From NCBI GenBank assembly GCA_916048095.2, contig OU696591.1, forward strand, positions 5,226,499 to 5,290,498: 64,000 nucleotides of DNA, written 5' to 3'. The notes under the pieces are model-generated. The model was given only the letters and a program-made list of their open reading frames with translations. It was not told the origin of the DNA and ran no database searches. Source of the DNA: Sacculina carcini (lineage: Eukaryota > Arthropoda > Thecostraca > Sacculinidae). This document shows positions 35,483-46,165 of this stretch, one piece after another. The translations under genes were made by a program, and so were the position numbers. Position 1 is the stretch's first letter. Each line of letters opens with the position of its first letter.

Positions 35483-35736
35483 CAGAGCCGTAGCAGCCGC
35501 CCCCCGTACCCCCCGGTCGGGGGGGCCCGAATGTTAAGGGGCTCGTTGCTTGACGTATGATAGTAAAATGTATCATATGTATTATGTATAGCCTTTACCC
35601 TTTTGCTCAGATGTTTTCACCTGAGCTTGAATTATGTGATTATGTCTAATAAATAAATTCATTATTTGGTGCTATATTTATAATGGGACCCCAAGTGTTG
35701 CCTTCGGGGGGCCCATAAGTCCTCGCAACGGCTCTG
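35483..35736. mobile_element. hAT-type MITE, CAGAGCCG family, copy 2, nested
   Basis: Starts CAGAGCCGTAGCAGCC and ends CAACGGCTCTG, with a perfect 8-bp target duplication, catgtgtg, at 35475-35482 and 35737-35744. It shares both ends and the 'taataaataaattcattatttggtg' core region with 2127-2311, but has ~70 extra internal bases. Confidence 0.92.
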
Positions 35737-35827
35737 CATGTGTGTATGAACCGCAAACTCAACCGTCTCTTATCACGTTACCCTCATATATTTTGCAACT
35801 TACATAAAAGTTGTAAATGAAAGCATA

Positions 35828-36016
35828 CAGAGCCGTAAAGAGATATTTGGGGCTCCTCCAAAGGAAAATTGTTGGTAAAATTATGAACACCTTGTACAAA
35901 AAAAGCTAGTGACGATTTTAGCCACACGTTCACTCTGGGAGCCCCTTCCGCTTCCTTCTAAAGGTGTCCCTGAAAATCGTGGGGCCCACGGCCGAGGGGC
36001 TTTCGATACGGCTCTG
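35828..36016. mobile_element. hAT-type MITE, CAGAGCCGTA subtype, nested
   Basis: Starts CAGAGCCGTAAAG and ends CTTTCGATACGGCTCTG. Flanks aaagcata and aaatcaaa match at 6 of 8 bases. The interior is unlike the CAGAGCCGTAGC family, so it is a second lineage with similar ends. Confidence 0.8.
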
Positions 36017-36222
36017 AAATCAAAAAAACATGGTATAATTATCAATTAAATGTTCAAACCTGTATGCGATGAAACTTCAGAAAAATTCGGCAATACACTG
36101 TAACTAACTACACTGCCACAACTTTGTCCATTCAAGACCGTGCATGTACATTTGATGATCGACGAAAGGGGCAGTTTGCGAGTTCAATGAACCCCCCCAT
36201 TGTGCATGACATGTACAATGCG

Positions 36223-36235
<13 letters not shown>

Positions 36236-36258
<23 letters not shown>

Positions 36259-36259
36259 A

Positions 36260-36306
<47 letters not shown>

Positions 36307-36360
36307 AACACACGAATATTGCTCTCGCTGTGCATACACAATGTGTATGTATGCGTGTGT
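36236..36360. repeat. (AC)n and TG microsatellites
   Basis: CA runs at 36240-36303 and a TG-rich segment after 36340, inside the hAT element. Confidence 0.9.
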
Positions 36361-36679
36361 GGATGTAAGTGTGCGAGTGAGCTGGATCTAAGTGAGCTGG
36401 CAATACACGTGCTATGTTTCATCAGGTTACCTCCTGACTGATGCAAAAATACAACGTGAATTAGCGGGAGAATGTTTCAAAATATTTGGCAACGAGGGCA
36501 GACTATGAGAAGTTGAGAAAATAATGAGATGGGCCCCTAAGATATTTGAGTCGCAGCACCCCACTGTCTATAGGGCGCCAAAAGCGCGGGGCCCCCAAAA
36601 GCGCGGGGCCCTAGGCAACTGCCTACTTTGCCTATACGTTAATCCGGTCCTGGTTGTGTTGGAGGTGCTCTGTGCTAAT

Positions 36680-36905
36680 TGGAGCGAGCTAGCCGAATAA
36701 CTGCTGCCGTCGGGTTTTTTCTGCTCCGTACGCAGGGTACGCAAAGTTGGCTTTATTTGGCTGCCGACCAAAAACGTGCTCGCAACTGGGAAGCTTGTGA
36801 TTGTTCTGTGGTTTGTTGTGTGCAAAAGTGGATAAGTTCTCTGTAGCATCAACGGGGGACCCTGGTTCAAATCAACGTGGGGTAGATTTTTTCTCGCGTA
36901 TTCCC
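36680..36905 (+). mobile_element. Possible tRNA-derived SINE
   Basis: 'gtggataagttc' (A-box-like) and, ~30 bases later, 'gaccctggttcaaatcaa' (B-box-like). The antisense reading 'VDLNQGPPLML' is the usual signature of such B boxes. Only one copy is in the window and the ends are not defined. Confidence 0.45.
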
Positions 36906-37574
36906 TATGTGCATAGTCCATCGAACATTCTTCAAGTCTACATGAAATACATGAATCCTTGACAAAGCAATCTTTATTGTGGCAATTTCGTACGGTATAT
37001 ATATCACTCAGGTATGCCATTATTTCGCGCAACCAGGAATATGGTATACCAATTTACCATATGCTATAAGATATAAGATAAGATGTAACGCAAACATGTT
37101 CACATATTCACGCGTACTTTTACTTGTAGTTTTGTTTTCCCTGTGTTGGACCCAGTGTCGTTGTCTTGTTGCCAGTCAGTAATCGTGTTTGGCATCCATA
37201 CTTCCGCGTGTTTTGCATTGCTGAAATTCGTGCGTCGCTTGGCCACCCTGTGTTCTTTCTCTCTCTACATATTCACCTGTGTGTGTGTGTGCGTGTCTGA
37301 TTTAGATGTATGAGTGTGTGAAGGCATGGCATACATATGTTGCGCTGTACAGGGACATTCCTGTTCTCATTTCACTTGCTCTCATAGGAAACATGTTAGG
37401 GTGTTGTTGTTGGGTTAAGAGTGATGGGTTAAAAGTGATGTTGGGTTAGCTTAGTTAAGAAAGAAAAAGAGACTGGGACTGAAGTGGAACCAAACTTACC
37501 TGGAGCATAATATTGTTCCATGATATTAAAATTGCAACTGTATCACGTGTGTGTGTGTGTGTGTGTGATGACAG

Positions 37575-37968
37575 CGTTGATCAGCCGGGCTGGGAGAACC
37601 CATTCCGACCAGGAGGCGAATTGAGCCAGGAGGCCGACGATATAGTGCGCGCCATCCAGGCGGGACAACCGCTCAACACGCCGCCCAAACACCTTCTGAA
37701 CGACCAACACGCTCACAACCCTCAACAGTCAGCTGATGATTCGTGCGATTACGTCACGCAAACGACAGTAGCGCCCCCTGTCGACGTGGTCGACAGTCAC
37801 AGTCCTTTAATGTCGTCGCCGCCCAAAAATGGCTTCAGTGGCTTGTCTGGCGGCAGCGGCGGTGGTACGGTGGAGCCCCAACGTTCCCTGGTGCAGCCCG
37901 AGGACGAGTCGCACGTGCAGCAAGTGAGCATCAAGAAAAAGCGCGGCAAATGCTGCTCTATTCAGTGA
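37575..37968 (+). CDS. CaaX-box (paralemmin-like) protein, last exon
   Basis: About 130 residues to a TGA at 37966-37968. The acceptor is 'gtgtgtgtgatgacag', with TG repeats in place of a pyrimidine tract. After the junction Thr it reads VDQPGWENPFRPGGELSQEA, then DDIVRAIQAGQPLNTP, which looks like a short conserved helix. A Ser/Pro/Gly-rich region follows, and a C-terminus of alternating Lys/Arg ending GKCCSIQ. CSIQ is a CaaX box whose terminal Gln favours farnesylation. The preceding Cys and basic run are the usual second anchor (palmitoylation plus charge). Vertebrate paralemmins end in the same way (basic run, CKCCSIM), so I infer a plasma-membrane-anchored paralemmin-like protein. The middle of the protein does not let me prove orthology. 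Confidence 0.85.
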
Positions 37969-38125
37969 CAGCGGCGCCATCTATACAGCGCCATGCCAAA
38001 GGCAACGTTATTTCGGCGAGTCCTCTATTAAACTCGTCTTACGGCCATCTTTATCGCCCTCTGGCTTCTGACGGTTGTACCCCAGCAACACGTCCAGACG
38101 GGCTTCGCATATGCCAATTTAACCG

Positions 38126-38130
<5 letters not shown>

Positions 38131-38208
<78 letters not shown>
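38131..38208. repeat. (TA)n microsatellite in the CaaX-gene 3' region
   Basis: A pure TA run of about 78 bases starting ~160 bases after the stop codon, probably within the 3'UTR or just past it. Confidence 0.95.
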
Positions 38209-38209
<1 letters not shown>

Positions 38210-38212
<3 letters not shown>

Positions 38213-38960
38213 TGGTGTTTGTGAAAATGGCAGTCTATTGTTTTAACTTGGTGACGCATTTCGTGTGGCTGCATCATTCATCGGATCATTGTTTTTTGGA
38301 GTTCACAGCGATTAAGCTACAGGATGATTTGCGCTATAACCGACATTTGACGTAGACACACACAGGCACACACACTAACATACACATAATGCTTGCGATT
38401 TTTCGGGCCTAAATCCTCCTGAATTTCAACAAGATACCATGAATAGTCTGTGATGATATGAATTACACATTTTGTTTATTTGCACCCGAAATAGGTTATA
38501 CCATAAACACTCCGATATGGAAAATTATAAACAATCACTTGAACAAGCAATCGCTTAAATTAAGCAGAATTAACCAGACAATTTTTATTGTTCTTGATGT
38601 TTAGCCACGGCGAATTTTTTGTTACTCTTGATGTGTGGATGTGTTTTGACTCGCAATGTGATGAGCGTGGCGTATTTATGATACCTGCTTGAGTTTGTGT
38701 ATGCGCGTAAGTCACGTCGGGTCAGGTCAGCGTCAGCGCCATGTGGTTCCATAGTGAATTTCATCTGAGCTTTGTCTTTGTCATGTTGGTGTGTGTGTGT
38801 GTGTGTGTGTGCATGTATGTATATGTGTGTGTGTGTGTTAGCGAATGAATGGGTCAGTCATAGCTTGTGAACGCACATATACTCACATACACGCACGCAC
38901 ACACGCATACATACACTTTGTAGAAATTGAGAGACTATTTTTCCACCGCGCTGAGAACAC

Positions 38961-38991
<31 letters not shown>

Positions 38992-39640
38992 GAAGGATCT
39001 TTTCAGCTCTGACAAGTTGCGCCAGCGTGAATGCACTGATACGATCCATTTCTACAGATCTATTACTGTTGTTTTTTGTTCTGTTTTGTTTTCGCTCGCT
39101 AACAATTGTTTGATTTTTATTTGCAATGACGCGCACATATTGATGATTAGTGTGTATTAATTTATTATCGGCAGAACTTTATTTTCGTCTGTACGTGCGT
39201 ATTTGTGTGCCTGTGCGTGTATTGGTTTGTATGTGTGTCTGTGTGTATTTCGTAAATTCAACATCACTCTCTATCTCTCTATTATACAAATACATCCACA
39301 CATAAAAGTACAGTCAAATCCAGCCATCACATTCAACATGTACACATGACACATTAAATCCAAATCATACACTCAGGCTCTTGGTGCGTGCCTGTGCATG
39401 TGTTTGTATTGAACTGTTGCAATTGAATATTGTGCCAGGCGATTATGATGCGCCACTGTTTGTGCTTTGCGCGTCGAATTCGTGTGTATCGTGTGCATGC
39501 GCGCGAGCTCAGTCGAAAATATACAAATTTGAAAACTGATATCTGTCTACGCGTTTCATCTATATATTCCAATAATAAAAAATGTTGGCGTAAAAACGTT
39601 TTGATTTCATCTAGCCAAGTCATGTCGGTGGTTTAATGTC
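38210..39640. other. Intergenic stretch, TG microsatellites only
   Basis: TG runs at 38787-38840 and 38963-38988. No supported gene. Confidence 0.5.
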
Positions 39641-41266
39641 CAGCGGAATCAGAAGAGCGATTGCGTACGCGCCGGACGGAGTCGGTCCTCGATGGTGTGA
39701 TGCTGGTTACTTATGCCAGCAGATTATGGTGCGTCGCCTCATAGCGAGGTACAGACGACTACTGGCACAGAGAGGCGAGGCGTAGGTAGAAGGCGTGCAG
39801 TTAAGGCATCGCAATGATCTAACACAGCATCACACTATCCTCACTCGGGGCACCAATGTGGCGTTTAGCTCGCCACGAAGCGTCACATGCAAACAGTGCG
39901 AGTTCTTTGGACCGAATATATTTGTGCACACAGCAAGGGACGCGAAAGACAAGTACAGACAAACATACACACAATATCAAACACACACAATCACGAACAA
40001 ACACAACACGACACACAGATGACAGAGAAACACAGATGAGCAAAACATGTACAAGCTGTCAGAACAAGCTGAATGGAAAATGTCATATTTCAATCAAGTG
40101 TATTTAATACAGACTTTCAACCCCAATAGTCCATAACACAAAGATTTCAACATCAATCCTTTATTCCAACAACGACAATTCTTTTTTTTCGCAACACATG
40201 CGCAACTCACACGAAACAAGCGTGGTGTACCAAGAATTACAAAAACAGACGGTGTAAACTCAAGTTAAATTCACATTGAAATACAATGTTAAATAATATA
40301 TATAACTATGAACTACAGACAAACAAATCCGATACTAAACATCAATTGGATCAACCAATAAACCTGAATCGCCCTCTATAAGCCAGTAGATCAATTTACA
40401 ACAGTATTAATCCACACAAAAGCTTTGCTTATCATTTTGAAAAAGTGTAGTGAAAATAGAAATGTATTCAATGAAGATAAGGACGACGATGAAATGATAG
40501 CACTGATATGCACTCCTGAAAAAACTTATAATAAACAATAAACACTTTGTGGCCTCGCACCAATCACAATTACAAATACACCACCAACACACGAACACTA
40601 CCAACACTCACAACGCTCAAAACCAGACTGCTTGTAGCTCGCTTCAGCCACACGCACAGGCGTCACACGTCACAATGTCAAAGCACACCGACCAATCAGC
40701 ACCCAGTACTCGAGTCACGTGACAAGCCAAGTCACATGAACCACTCACACACGCAGACATACACACGCAAATACACGGTAACTCGCATTCATAGAAAGAG
40801 CAGGCACACCATTCGCGCACTAGCGCATTCGCGCACATACACATACATACAGACATACAAACACACCTACGCGGTTACACGATTTCATCACACTGTACAT
40901 ACACAATACGAATACCTATTACAAAAAGTAAACTCAATTATACATTTGTTGACCAAATGACAGCAGTACATCGAGCAAAATTCAAATGCAGAATTCGCAT
41001 AAGCAATAATTCGCAATATCACTAGAACAGGCCATGCTAATCTTCTCTGTATAGTTCCAATATTTTCGTATGTACAGCAGTAGCTGGTACTCACTAGAAC
41101 AATTACGGTGTGCGTTACAATCGCATAACGCAGACTGTCTTTGTCTCTTCCGGGCATTTCAATATTATTTGTGAGCTTACTAAGAAAAAATCCTGTTTCT
41201 GGCTCAATCAAATAAGAAAAATATAATAAAGAGTATCGAAATTGTTGATTAACATTAATTATCAAA
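39640..41266 (-). mobile_element. Possible LTR-retrotransposon fossil (LTR plus primer-binding site)
   Basis: On the minus strand, 'gccacattggtgccccgag' near 39838-39862 looks like the CA end of an LTR followed two bases on by a TGG-starting primer-binding site. The stretch up to a TG-starting boundary near 41266 would be the LTR, and 39640-39837 would be leader sequence. No gag, pol or env coding is seen, so it is a broken remnant at best. No second LTR was found. The U6-like relic inside this span makes the outer boundary doubtful. Confidence 0.3.
40985..41095 (-). pseudogene. U6 snRNA-like relic
   Basis: The minus strand contains 'ttggaactatacagagaaga' and continues 'ttagcatggcc'. This is nearly identical to the U6 core (TTGGAACGATACAGAGAAGATTAGCATGGCC), including the ACAGAGA box and AGC triad. 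Upstream, 'gtaccagctactgctgtac' can still form a 5' stem-loop, though its sequence differs from ordinary U6. Downstream, the internal stem-loop is not conserved ('tgttctagtgatattgcgaatt'). No TATA or PSE at the expected distance and no T-run terminator is visible. It is most likely a pseudogene or a retroposed or chimeric copy. Confidence 0.7.
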
Positions 41267-41341
41267 CAGTCTCAATGTGTCTTCCGTTCTTTGTTTTCCG
41301 TTAGAAACGTCTGGTAGCACTATAATACACAACGCTTTCAC

Positions 41342-41480
41342 GGACCAATCAAATATGTGGATGTTTATACACCTGACCAATCAGATTTGTTGTTACACTT
41401 GGCGCTTCGAGCGAAATTCGGTATCAAACGCTGGGTAAACAAAGCCCTCCACATTCTCCGCTTCGTGTTCATCGTTTAAG
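41342..41480 (+). promoter_or_regulatory. Candidate stathmin promoter with twin CCAAT boxes
   Basis: Two 'gaccaatca' motifs (CCAAT at 41345-41349 and 41377-41381) lie 32 bases apart in the same direction. A GC-richer segment follows and ends 'catcgtttaag|gttggt', which could be a non-coding first exon and donor joining the 43457 acceptor. Spacing and direction fit an NF-Y-type promoter. There is no TATA box. The link to stathmin is an inference from position. Confidence 0.35.
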
Positions 41481-42296
41481 GTTGGTGTTCCCGTTTGTTT
41501 TTATATTCGTTTCCGATGTTGTAGGAAACCTGAGTCCGTCATTGCTCTAATTTAAAATGCTTGGATGTGTCAGTTGTGTTTTATATTGAACAATGTCACT
41601 GTAGATTGCTGTACTAACGCAGAGCCATTCGAGCTCATGGAAGTTTGGTTTGTGCATTTGTACACACATTACACAAGACCTCTTGGCGAATTTAGGTATG
41701 AATTTACTTGTTATGGGTTTTTTAATTTGATACTCATTCTATAATTATTGGACAGTTTTCTCAACGTATATTAAATGCTACTTACTATACTGTTTTATTT
41801 CATGCTCTGCCACTTGTTTTTGTCGAATGCCGTCATTTGGCGATTTTGATTTTGTGGCACTGTTTGGCGTCTCTGTTCTTAGTCCCTGCCCAGGTTTGAA
41901 CCCGGTTCGCTCGCGTCTAATCGTCGCTAATGCTGTTTCACTGTTTCACAAGAGCACAATATTCAAATGCAGTCATTGTGTATGTGCGTGTGTGTGTATC
42001 TATGTGTGTGCGTGTGTGTGTGGCATATCAGCTGATATCTGACCAGCCCCGAGGCAAACTGAGATAAAGTGAGAGAGAGAGAGAGATGGGAGGATACTTG
42101 TCGTCTGCAGGCAATGTTAGTGGCTCTCATACTCTTTCTCATTCCATCATCCACATACTGTAGTTTGTGCATGCGCGTGCAGTAGGCCCAAACTCACAAA
42201 CTCTGCGATCAACAGCCACCGACAGGCATGTTTCTGTTATATGTTTCTAACAAACATTAGCAGTACGTTATGCTTGTGTGTATGTGTGTGTGTGTG

Positions 42297-42460
42297 TACT
42301 CACTAGTTGTAGTGTACAGGAGTTGAGCAATACTGTCAGACTGTGCTGTCTCCAAATACCCACGGTTTTGTCTAATCTACGCTCTAATTGTCCAATACTA
42401 TTCTATTCCACTACATCCCTGTGCAGAATATTACAAATCTCGATACACCTTTTGGTCAAG
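42297..42460 (-). mobile_element. 3' fragment of the CR1-like LINE
   Basis: The plus strand 'gttgtagtgtacaggagttgagca' and 'ctgtctccaaatacccac' parallels 11890-11960 of the intact LINE (its ORF2 end and 3'UTR), diverged but collinear for ~160 bases. Both junctions run into TG tracts (42278-42297 and 42460-42482). Confidence 0.75.
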
Positions 42461-42696
42461 TGTGTATATGTGTGTGTGTGTTTATCATTATTTGGTTTTC
42501 ATATGAATTTAGCCAAAAAGAAACAATTGTTGCGTCGCATTGGAGTTTTGTGATGTTGCAAAAACAATGTTGCAAATACAGTGTTGCAGACGTTTGTGCC
42601 AGCGCTCTTACAATTGCTTCCAAAGCGCTCTTCCAACTATTGGCAAACTTTTGACAACTCCAGGAGGGTGCCTTGGTAACAGTTTTAGCGTGTGTG

Positions 42697-42766
42697 TGTG
42701 TGTGTGTGGCTTAGAGACCCTCTAGGTGTAGGGCGCTATATAAATATCTTAATGTAATGTATGTGT
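42697..42766 (+). mobile_element. Short LINE/SINE tail (GCGCTATATAAAT plus ATGTA repeat)
   Basis: 'cttagagaccctctaggtg', then 'agggcgctatataaat' and '(cttaatgta)atgta'. The same tail is at 51665-51745 (+) and 51120-51178 (-). All three are extreme 5' truncations within TG-rich DNA. Confidence 0.65.
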
Positions 42767-42813
<47 letters not shown>

Positions 42814-42835
42814 TGTGTGTGTGTGTGTGAGGGCG
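42765..42835. repeat. (TG)n microsatellite
   Basis: A TG run of ~65 bases with two 'ta' interruptions. Confidence 0.9.
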
Positions 42836-43456
42836 GAGACTAATGCATGTGTTTACACTGGCCATGTTCACCATGGTGTATTCAACATTGTGGTATGTTG
42901 GTTTGATGGAGTTTTTACACAAACACACACACAACAATGCACTTGCACCCGAGTTAGTGTGTGTGTGTCTGTGTGTCTGTGTGTGTGTCTGTCTGTCTGT
43001 GTGTGGTACACTTGCAACGCCCGTAATGCAATTATTAAATAGACACGCTGTAATGGGCTTCAGCGTTGTAATTGTCTATATAATCGCAGGTGCCTGGGAA
43101 TATAACACACGTGCACTCAAATATTTAAATCAAACACACTGCCACGGTGTTGTGTGTGTTTTAACTATATTGAAGTTGTGGTATGTTGTTAATTTTGGTT
43201 GTAGTTTCATTATTGGCCCAATCAATTTCTGTCAGCTACCGTAAAAAAGGGTGTGCATTCAATGCGGATAATATTTCCTATTTGAAAAATATTTGCTCGA
43301 TTCTAAAAACTGCATTCATTTTTTGCATAAATGAATCGTTTCTATGCAGGCCAGATGTTTTCACATTTCCACTACGAAAATTCCGTTGTTGCGTGTTCTG
43401 AGCACTTTTATTGTATTAATGATTTTGCTAAGTGTGTGTGTGTGTGTGTTACGTAG

Positions 43457-43514
43457 GGTGATCAGTGTAATAGCGATAGCAACAAGAACAGCGACACTAT
43501 GAGTTCTGATAACG
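43457..43514 (+). CDS. STMN: Stathmin, short first coding exon (cytosolic isoform)
   Basis: A 58-base exon bounded by acceptor 'tgttacgtag' (after a TG run) and donor 'aacg|gtgagt'. ATG at 43499 opens MSSDN and leaves one base, G, which joins CC of the next exon to make Ala, giving MSSDNATEVLCTEKSGG. This mirrors the stathmin N-terminus (MASSDIQVKELEKRASGQ). The 42 bases before the ATG are 5'UTR and imply at least one upstream non-coding exon, perhaps at ~41400-41478. It is far too small to be found as an open frame. The support is the exact phase match, the strong donor and the family resemblance of the joined product. Confidence 0.8.
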
Positions 43515-44363
43515 GTGAGTACAGCGCACAATATCACATCATCGGGTCATCTCAATTTGACCCTACCTATCATGACTGCCTGTCATACGAACACACACAC
43601 ACACACACACATACACACATGATATTTCTCTCTGGAAAGGGCTTGTAGATTAGTGTGTTGAGGCTCGGGGGATGACAGCCATCATGCATTAGTGTTCAAA
43701 ATTGACTCAGTTTGGGTCAATTGCATGAGACCCTCAATTATTTTCTGTCTATTCAATTACAGCAAAAATGCCTCAATGAGAAGTATATTGCATATAATTA
43801 CATACACACACATTTGTGTATTGCTACTTCCGTACTACAACTACTTGGGTATTGAACATTTGAGACAATTCAACTCGATGTTGCCAAACACACAAATTCC
43901 CCCCAAGGATGCGAGTCATCACATTGAAGTGCCGGTCTAATTTTCACAAAAAAGAGCCAAATTGTGCCGCTGGGCATCACTGTCGTGTGGATGTATGGTT
44001 AGCGTTGTACTATCAACGCCTTCGAGACATCTGTGGCGAGTTCTGCGCACAATGCTTGTCCACTGAGAAACCTGTTGTCCTGTACGTCTTGTTTAGTTGC
44101 GAGCGACCTCAATGACTCGGTGTGGCGAAATGTCAACATCTGTCTGTCTGTGTGTGTGTCTGTGTCTAAGTCGGTATCGATTGTTGCTAGACGTCTGGAT
44201 GTTGAAGGGTGTGTTCATGTCGTGTGGATGTCTGTGTGTCTGTGTGTGTGTGTATGTGGCGACTGTATGTCTGTGCAATTTTGCAACTGACACAAGCGCG
44301 CGTGCCCCGGGCAAGTCAACATCAGCAGTTGCAGTAGTTGATGTTATCATAGTTGTTGTTATA

Positions 44364-44517
44364 ATGAGTAATTGGCGGAGAGCTGCGGCTTGTTTCTCAT
44401 GCTGGACTTCACCGCACCAACAAGCCCCAGCCGTCCAGGCCTCCTCCCCGTCCACTCCTCCACCTCCATCACCTCCGCCACACACCTCTCCAACACCGTC
44501 GTCGCACTCCGCCAAAG
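44364..44517 (+). CDS. STMN: Stathmin, alternative first coding exon with palmitoylation-type Cys motif
   Basis: ATG at 44364 opens MSNWRRAAACFSCWTSPHQQ and continues into a Pro/Ser-rich stretch ending SHSAK. The exon closes 'aaag|gtggga' after 51 codons plus one base. That is phase 1, the same as the 43457-43514 exon, so it can splice to 48088 in frame through the same Ala codon. Basic residues followed by two close Cys (CFSC) resemble the membrane-anchor heads of SCG10-type stathmins, whose paired Cys are palmitoylated for Golgi and vesicle targeting. The predicted isoform is 302 residues. GC content is well above the surroundings. The promoter is not identified. The donor is weaker than that of the short exon. 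Confidence 0.65.
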
Positions 44518-44917
44518 GTGGGACTGTCCGTGTTGGTTTTGTTCATTGCGTCTGTGTTTGGTTTTTCCGATTGGCGTTTGACGTTTACAGTTGTCGCTTC
44601 CTCAGCTACGGAATCACCTACTCCAATTTCAGAGAGGTGAACTTCATGAAGGGAAGCCTTCAGCCATCTACGCCATATAGTCTCAACATATAGTCTCAAC
44701 TACACTTCGTGAACTTCACGTTTGGAGCGATGCATTTCCAATTCGTAATCACGGAAATACGTCAATCACGAAATGATTCATGTTTGATTCGAAAATTATC
44801 TTCTCCAATTCTAGAACTGTCAAATGTCAACGGTTAAATGTTTCCATTTCCAATTCGTAATCAAATCGTACGTAATCATTGGAAATGCGGAATCATGTGT
44901 TTCCGAATCATTAGACC

Positions 44918-45170
44918 AAGTGCGGGCCACATCCGGCCTGCGAAGACTCAGTTTGGTCCGGCCCGCCACTCTGCTATGTTTTATTATAAGAATCCAGCCC
45001 GCAGGCTTCCCACTGAAAGTAGACAAGAAATTCCAATAAATCTCAAGTTTTTCCACAAAAATATATTATTGAACTACTTTTACATTTAATTATTATTATT
45101 ATTATTGTCATTGTTATATTTAGTAATAATTGTAGTCTGAGATTTCGTTGTTCACTCGGGCCGGCGGACC
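44918..45170. mobile_element. Decayed hAT-type MITE (CAAGTGCGGGCC)
   Basis: 'caagtgcgggccacatccggcc' on the left and 'gggccggcggaccaag' on the right form an imperfect inverted repeat. Inside, 'tccggcccgcc' and 'ccagcccgcagg' recur. This composition is typical of hAT MITEs with CCCGC repeats. No clear target duplication. Confidence 0.5.
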
Positions 45171-45199
45171 AAGAGTCTATCCACTTCAATTTTAGCACA

Positions 45200-46077
45200 A
45201 CGAATTTCACCTCCACACTGTCCATTTTCGCCATTTTGAACATTTTGATATCCTGAAAAGCAAAGTTGGTTAATTTTAAGGATCTAGTTCCTTGCTTAGA
45301 TAGGCTATCAACACGTAAGACATGATGATTGAGGTACTCCGCATTACTTTGATGTCTGGTCGTTGATTTCGTGACATTCTTTCTCGAGTGGCTAAATGCG
45401 CAGTGGATGCACATGGGCGTTGTCGCGCATTTCAGTCTTGATACTGGTTATGTGTGGCGCCAGTTCCATTAACTAACTATCAGCATAAGAACACGCGCTC
45501 GTTCGTTAAGCTCTAGCCATGTTTTTGTGATGCCATGTTTGTGTATGTCCCGGTGGTGTGTGTGTGTGTTTGTGCTCTGATCCTTTTAGTGAGTCTGTAT
45601 CTGTGTGTGTGTGTGTGTGTGTGGGGGTGTGTGTCATGAGCAACCGTTGAATCCCCCAATACTCTGTCTTTTCTGCGATCCTCTTTTTGTGTTCCATTCC
45701 TCTTTGTTCTCTTTATGTGTACACGTCGATGGATGCAAGTGTAAACGGCTGTTTGCGTGTGTGTGTGTGTGTGTGTGTCGTTCAAGGTCACATTTGAACT
45801 ATCTGCACTTTGCACGCACGAACGAACAAACACACACACACCTGCATACACACATATTTTCAAGGAATTTGTATAATGCTAATGCTTGTCACGAGTGTTT
45901 TGACATTTCCAATAAGACCCAGTCATCCTGATCTTCCTACAGATTTTAATCCTCATAAGTGTTGCTGATGGGCAATCTTTGACACTCGGGCACACACACA
46001 AATTCGTGTATGTGTGTGTGTGTTGATCATGCATGTTGATCGTGATTTGGCGACCTCAACACAAAGAACTTCGCCCC

Positions 46078-46165
<88 letters not shown>

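Larger units (their letters stand above)
32008..36652 (-). mobile_element. hAT DNA transposon, 4.6 kb, nearly intact
   Basis: Left terminus CAGGGCCGGATTAAG and right terminus (reverse complement) CAGGACCGGATTAACG form an imperfect inverted repeat. Both ends also carry 'gcggggccctag' nearby. A perfect 8-bp target duplication, gttgtgtt, lies at 32000-32007 and 36653-36660. The transposase gene is on the minus strand (35180-32705). The region between the gene and the right terminus holds three later MITE insertions (35252-35436, 35483-35736, 35828-36016) and a CA/TG block. The unmutated duplication and only two coding lesions point to a recent arrival. It sits in the 7.3-kb intron between exons B and C of the CaaX gene, antisense to it. 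Confidence 0.93.

Noticed and set aside
36568-37032. 154-residue minus-strand frame with VDLNQGPPLML
   Set aside because: This phrase is the usual antisense translation of a tRNA-SINE B box; part of the frame lies in the hAT terminus.
41880-41925. 'ggtttgaacccggttcgc' as a tRNA or SINE
   Set aside because: A single promoter-like box without any other tRNA feature or repeat copy in the window.
45043-45414. 123-residue minus-strand frame, thought to be a transposase fragment
   Set aside because: Half lies in the decayed MITE and the rest showed no convincing family motif.
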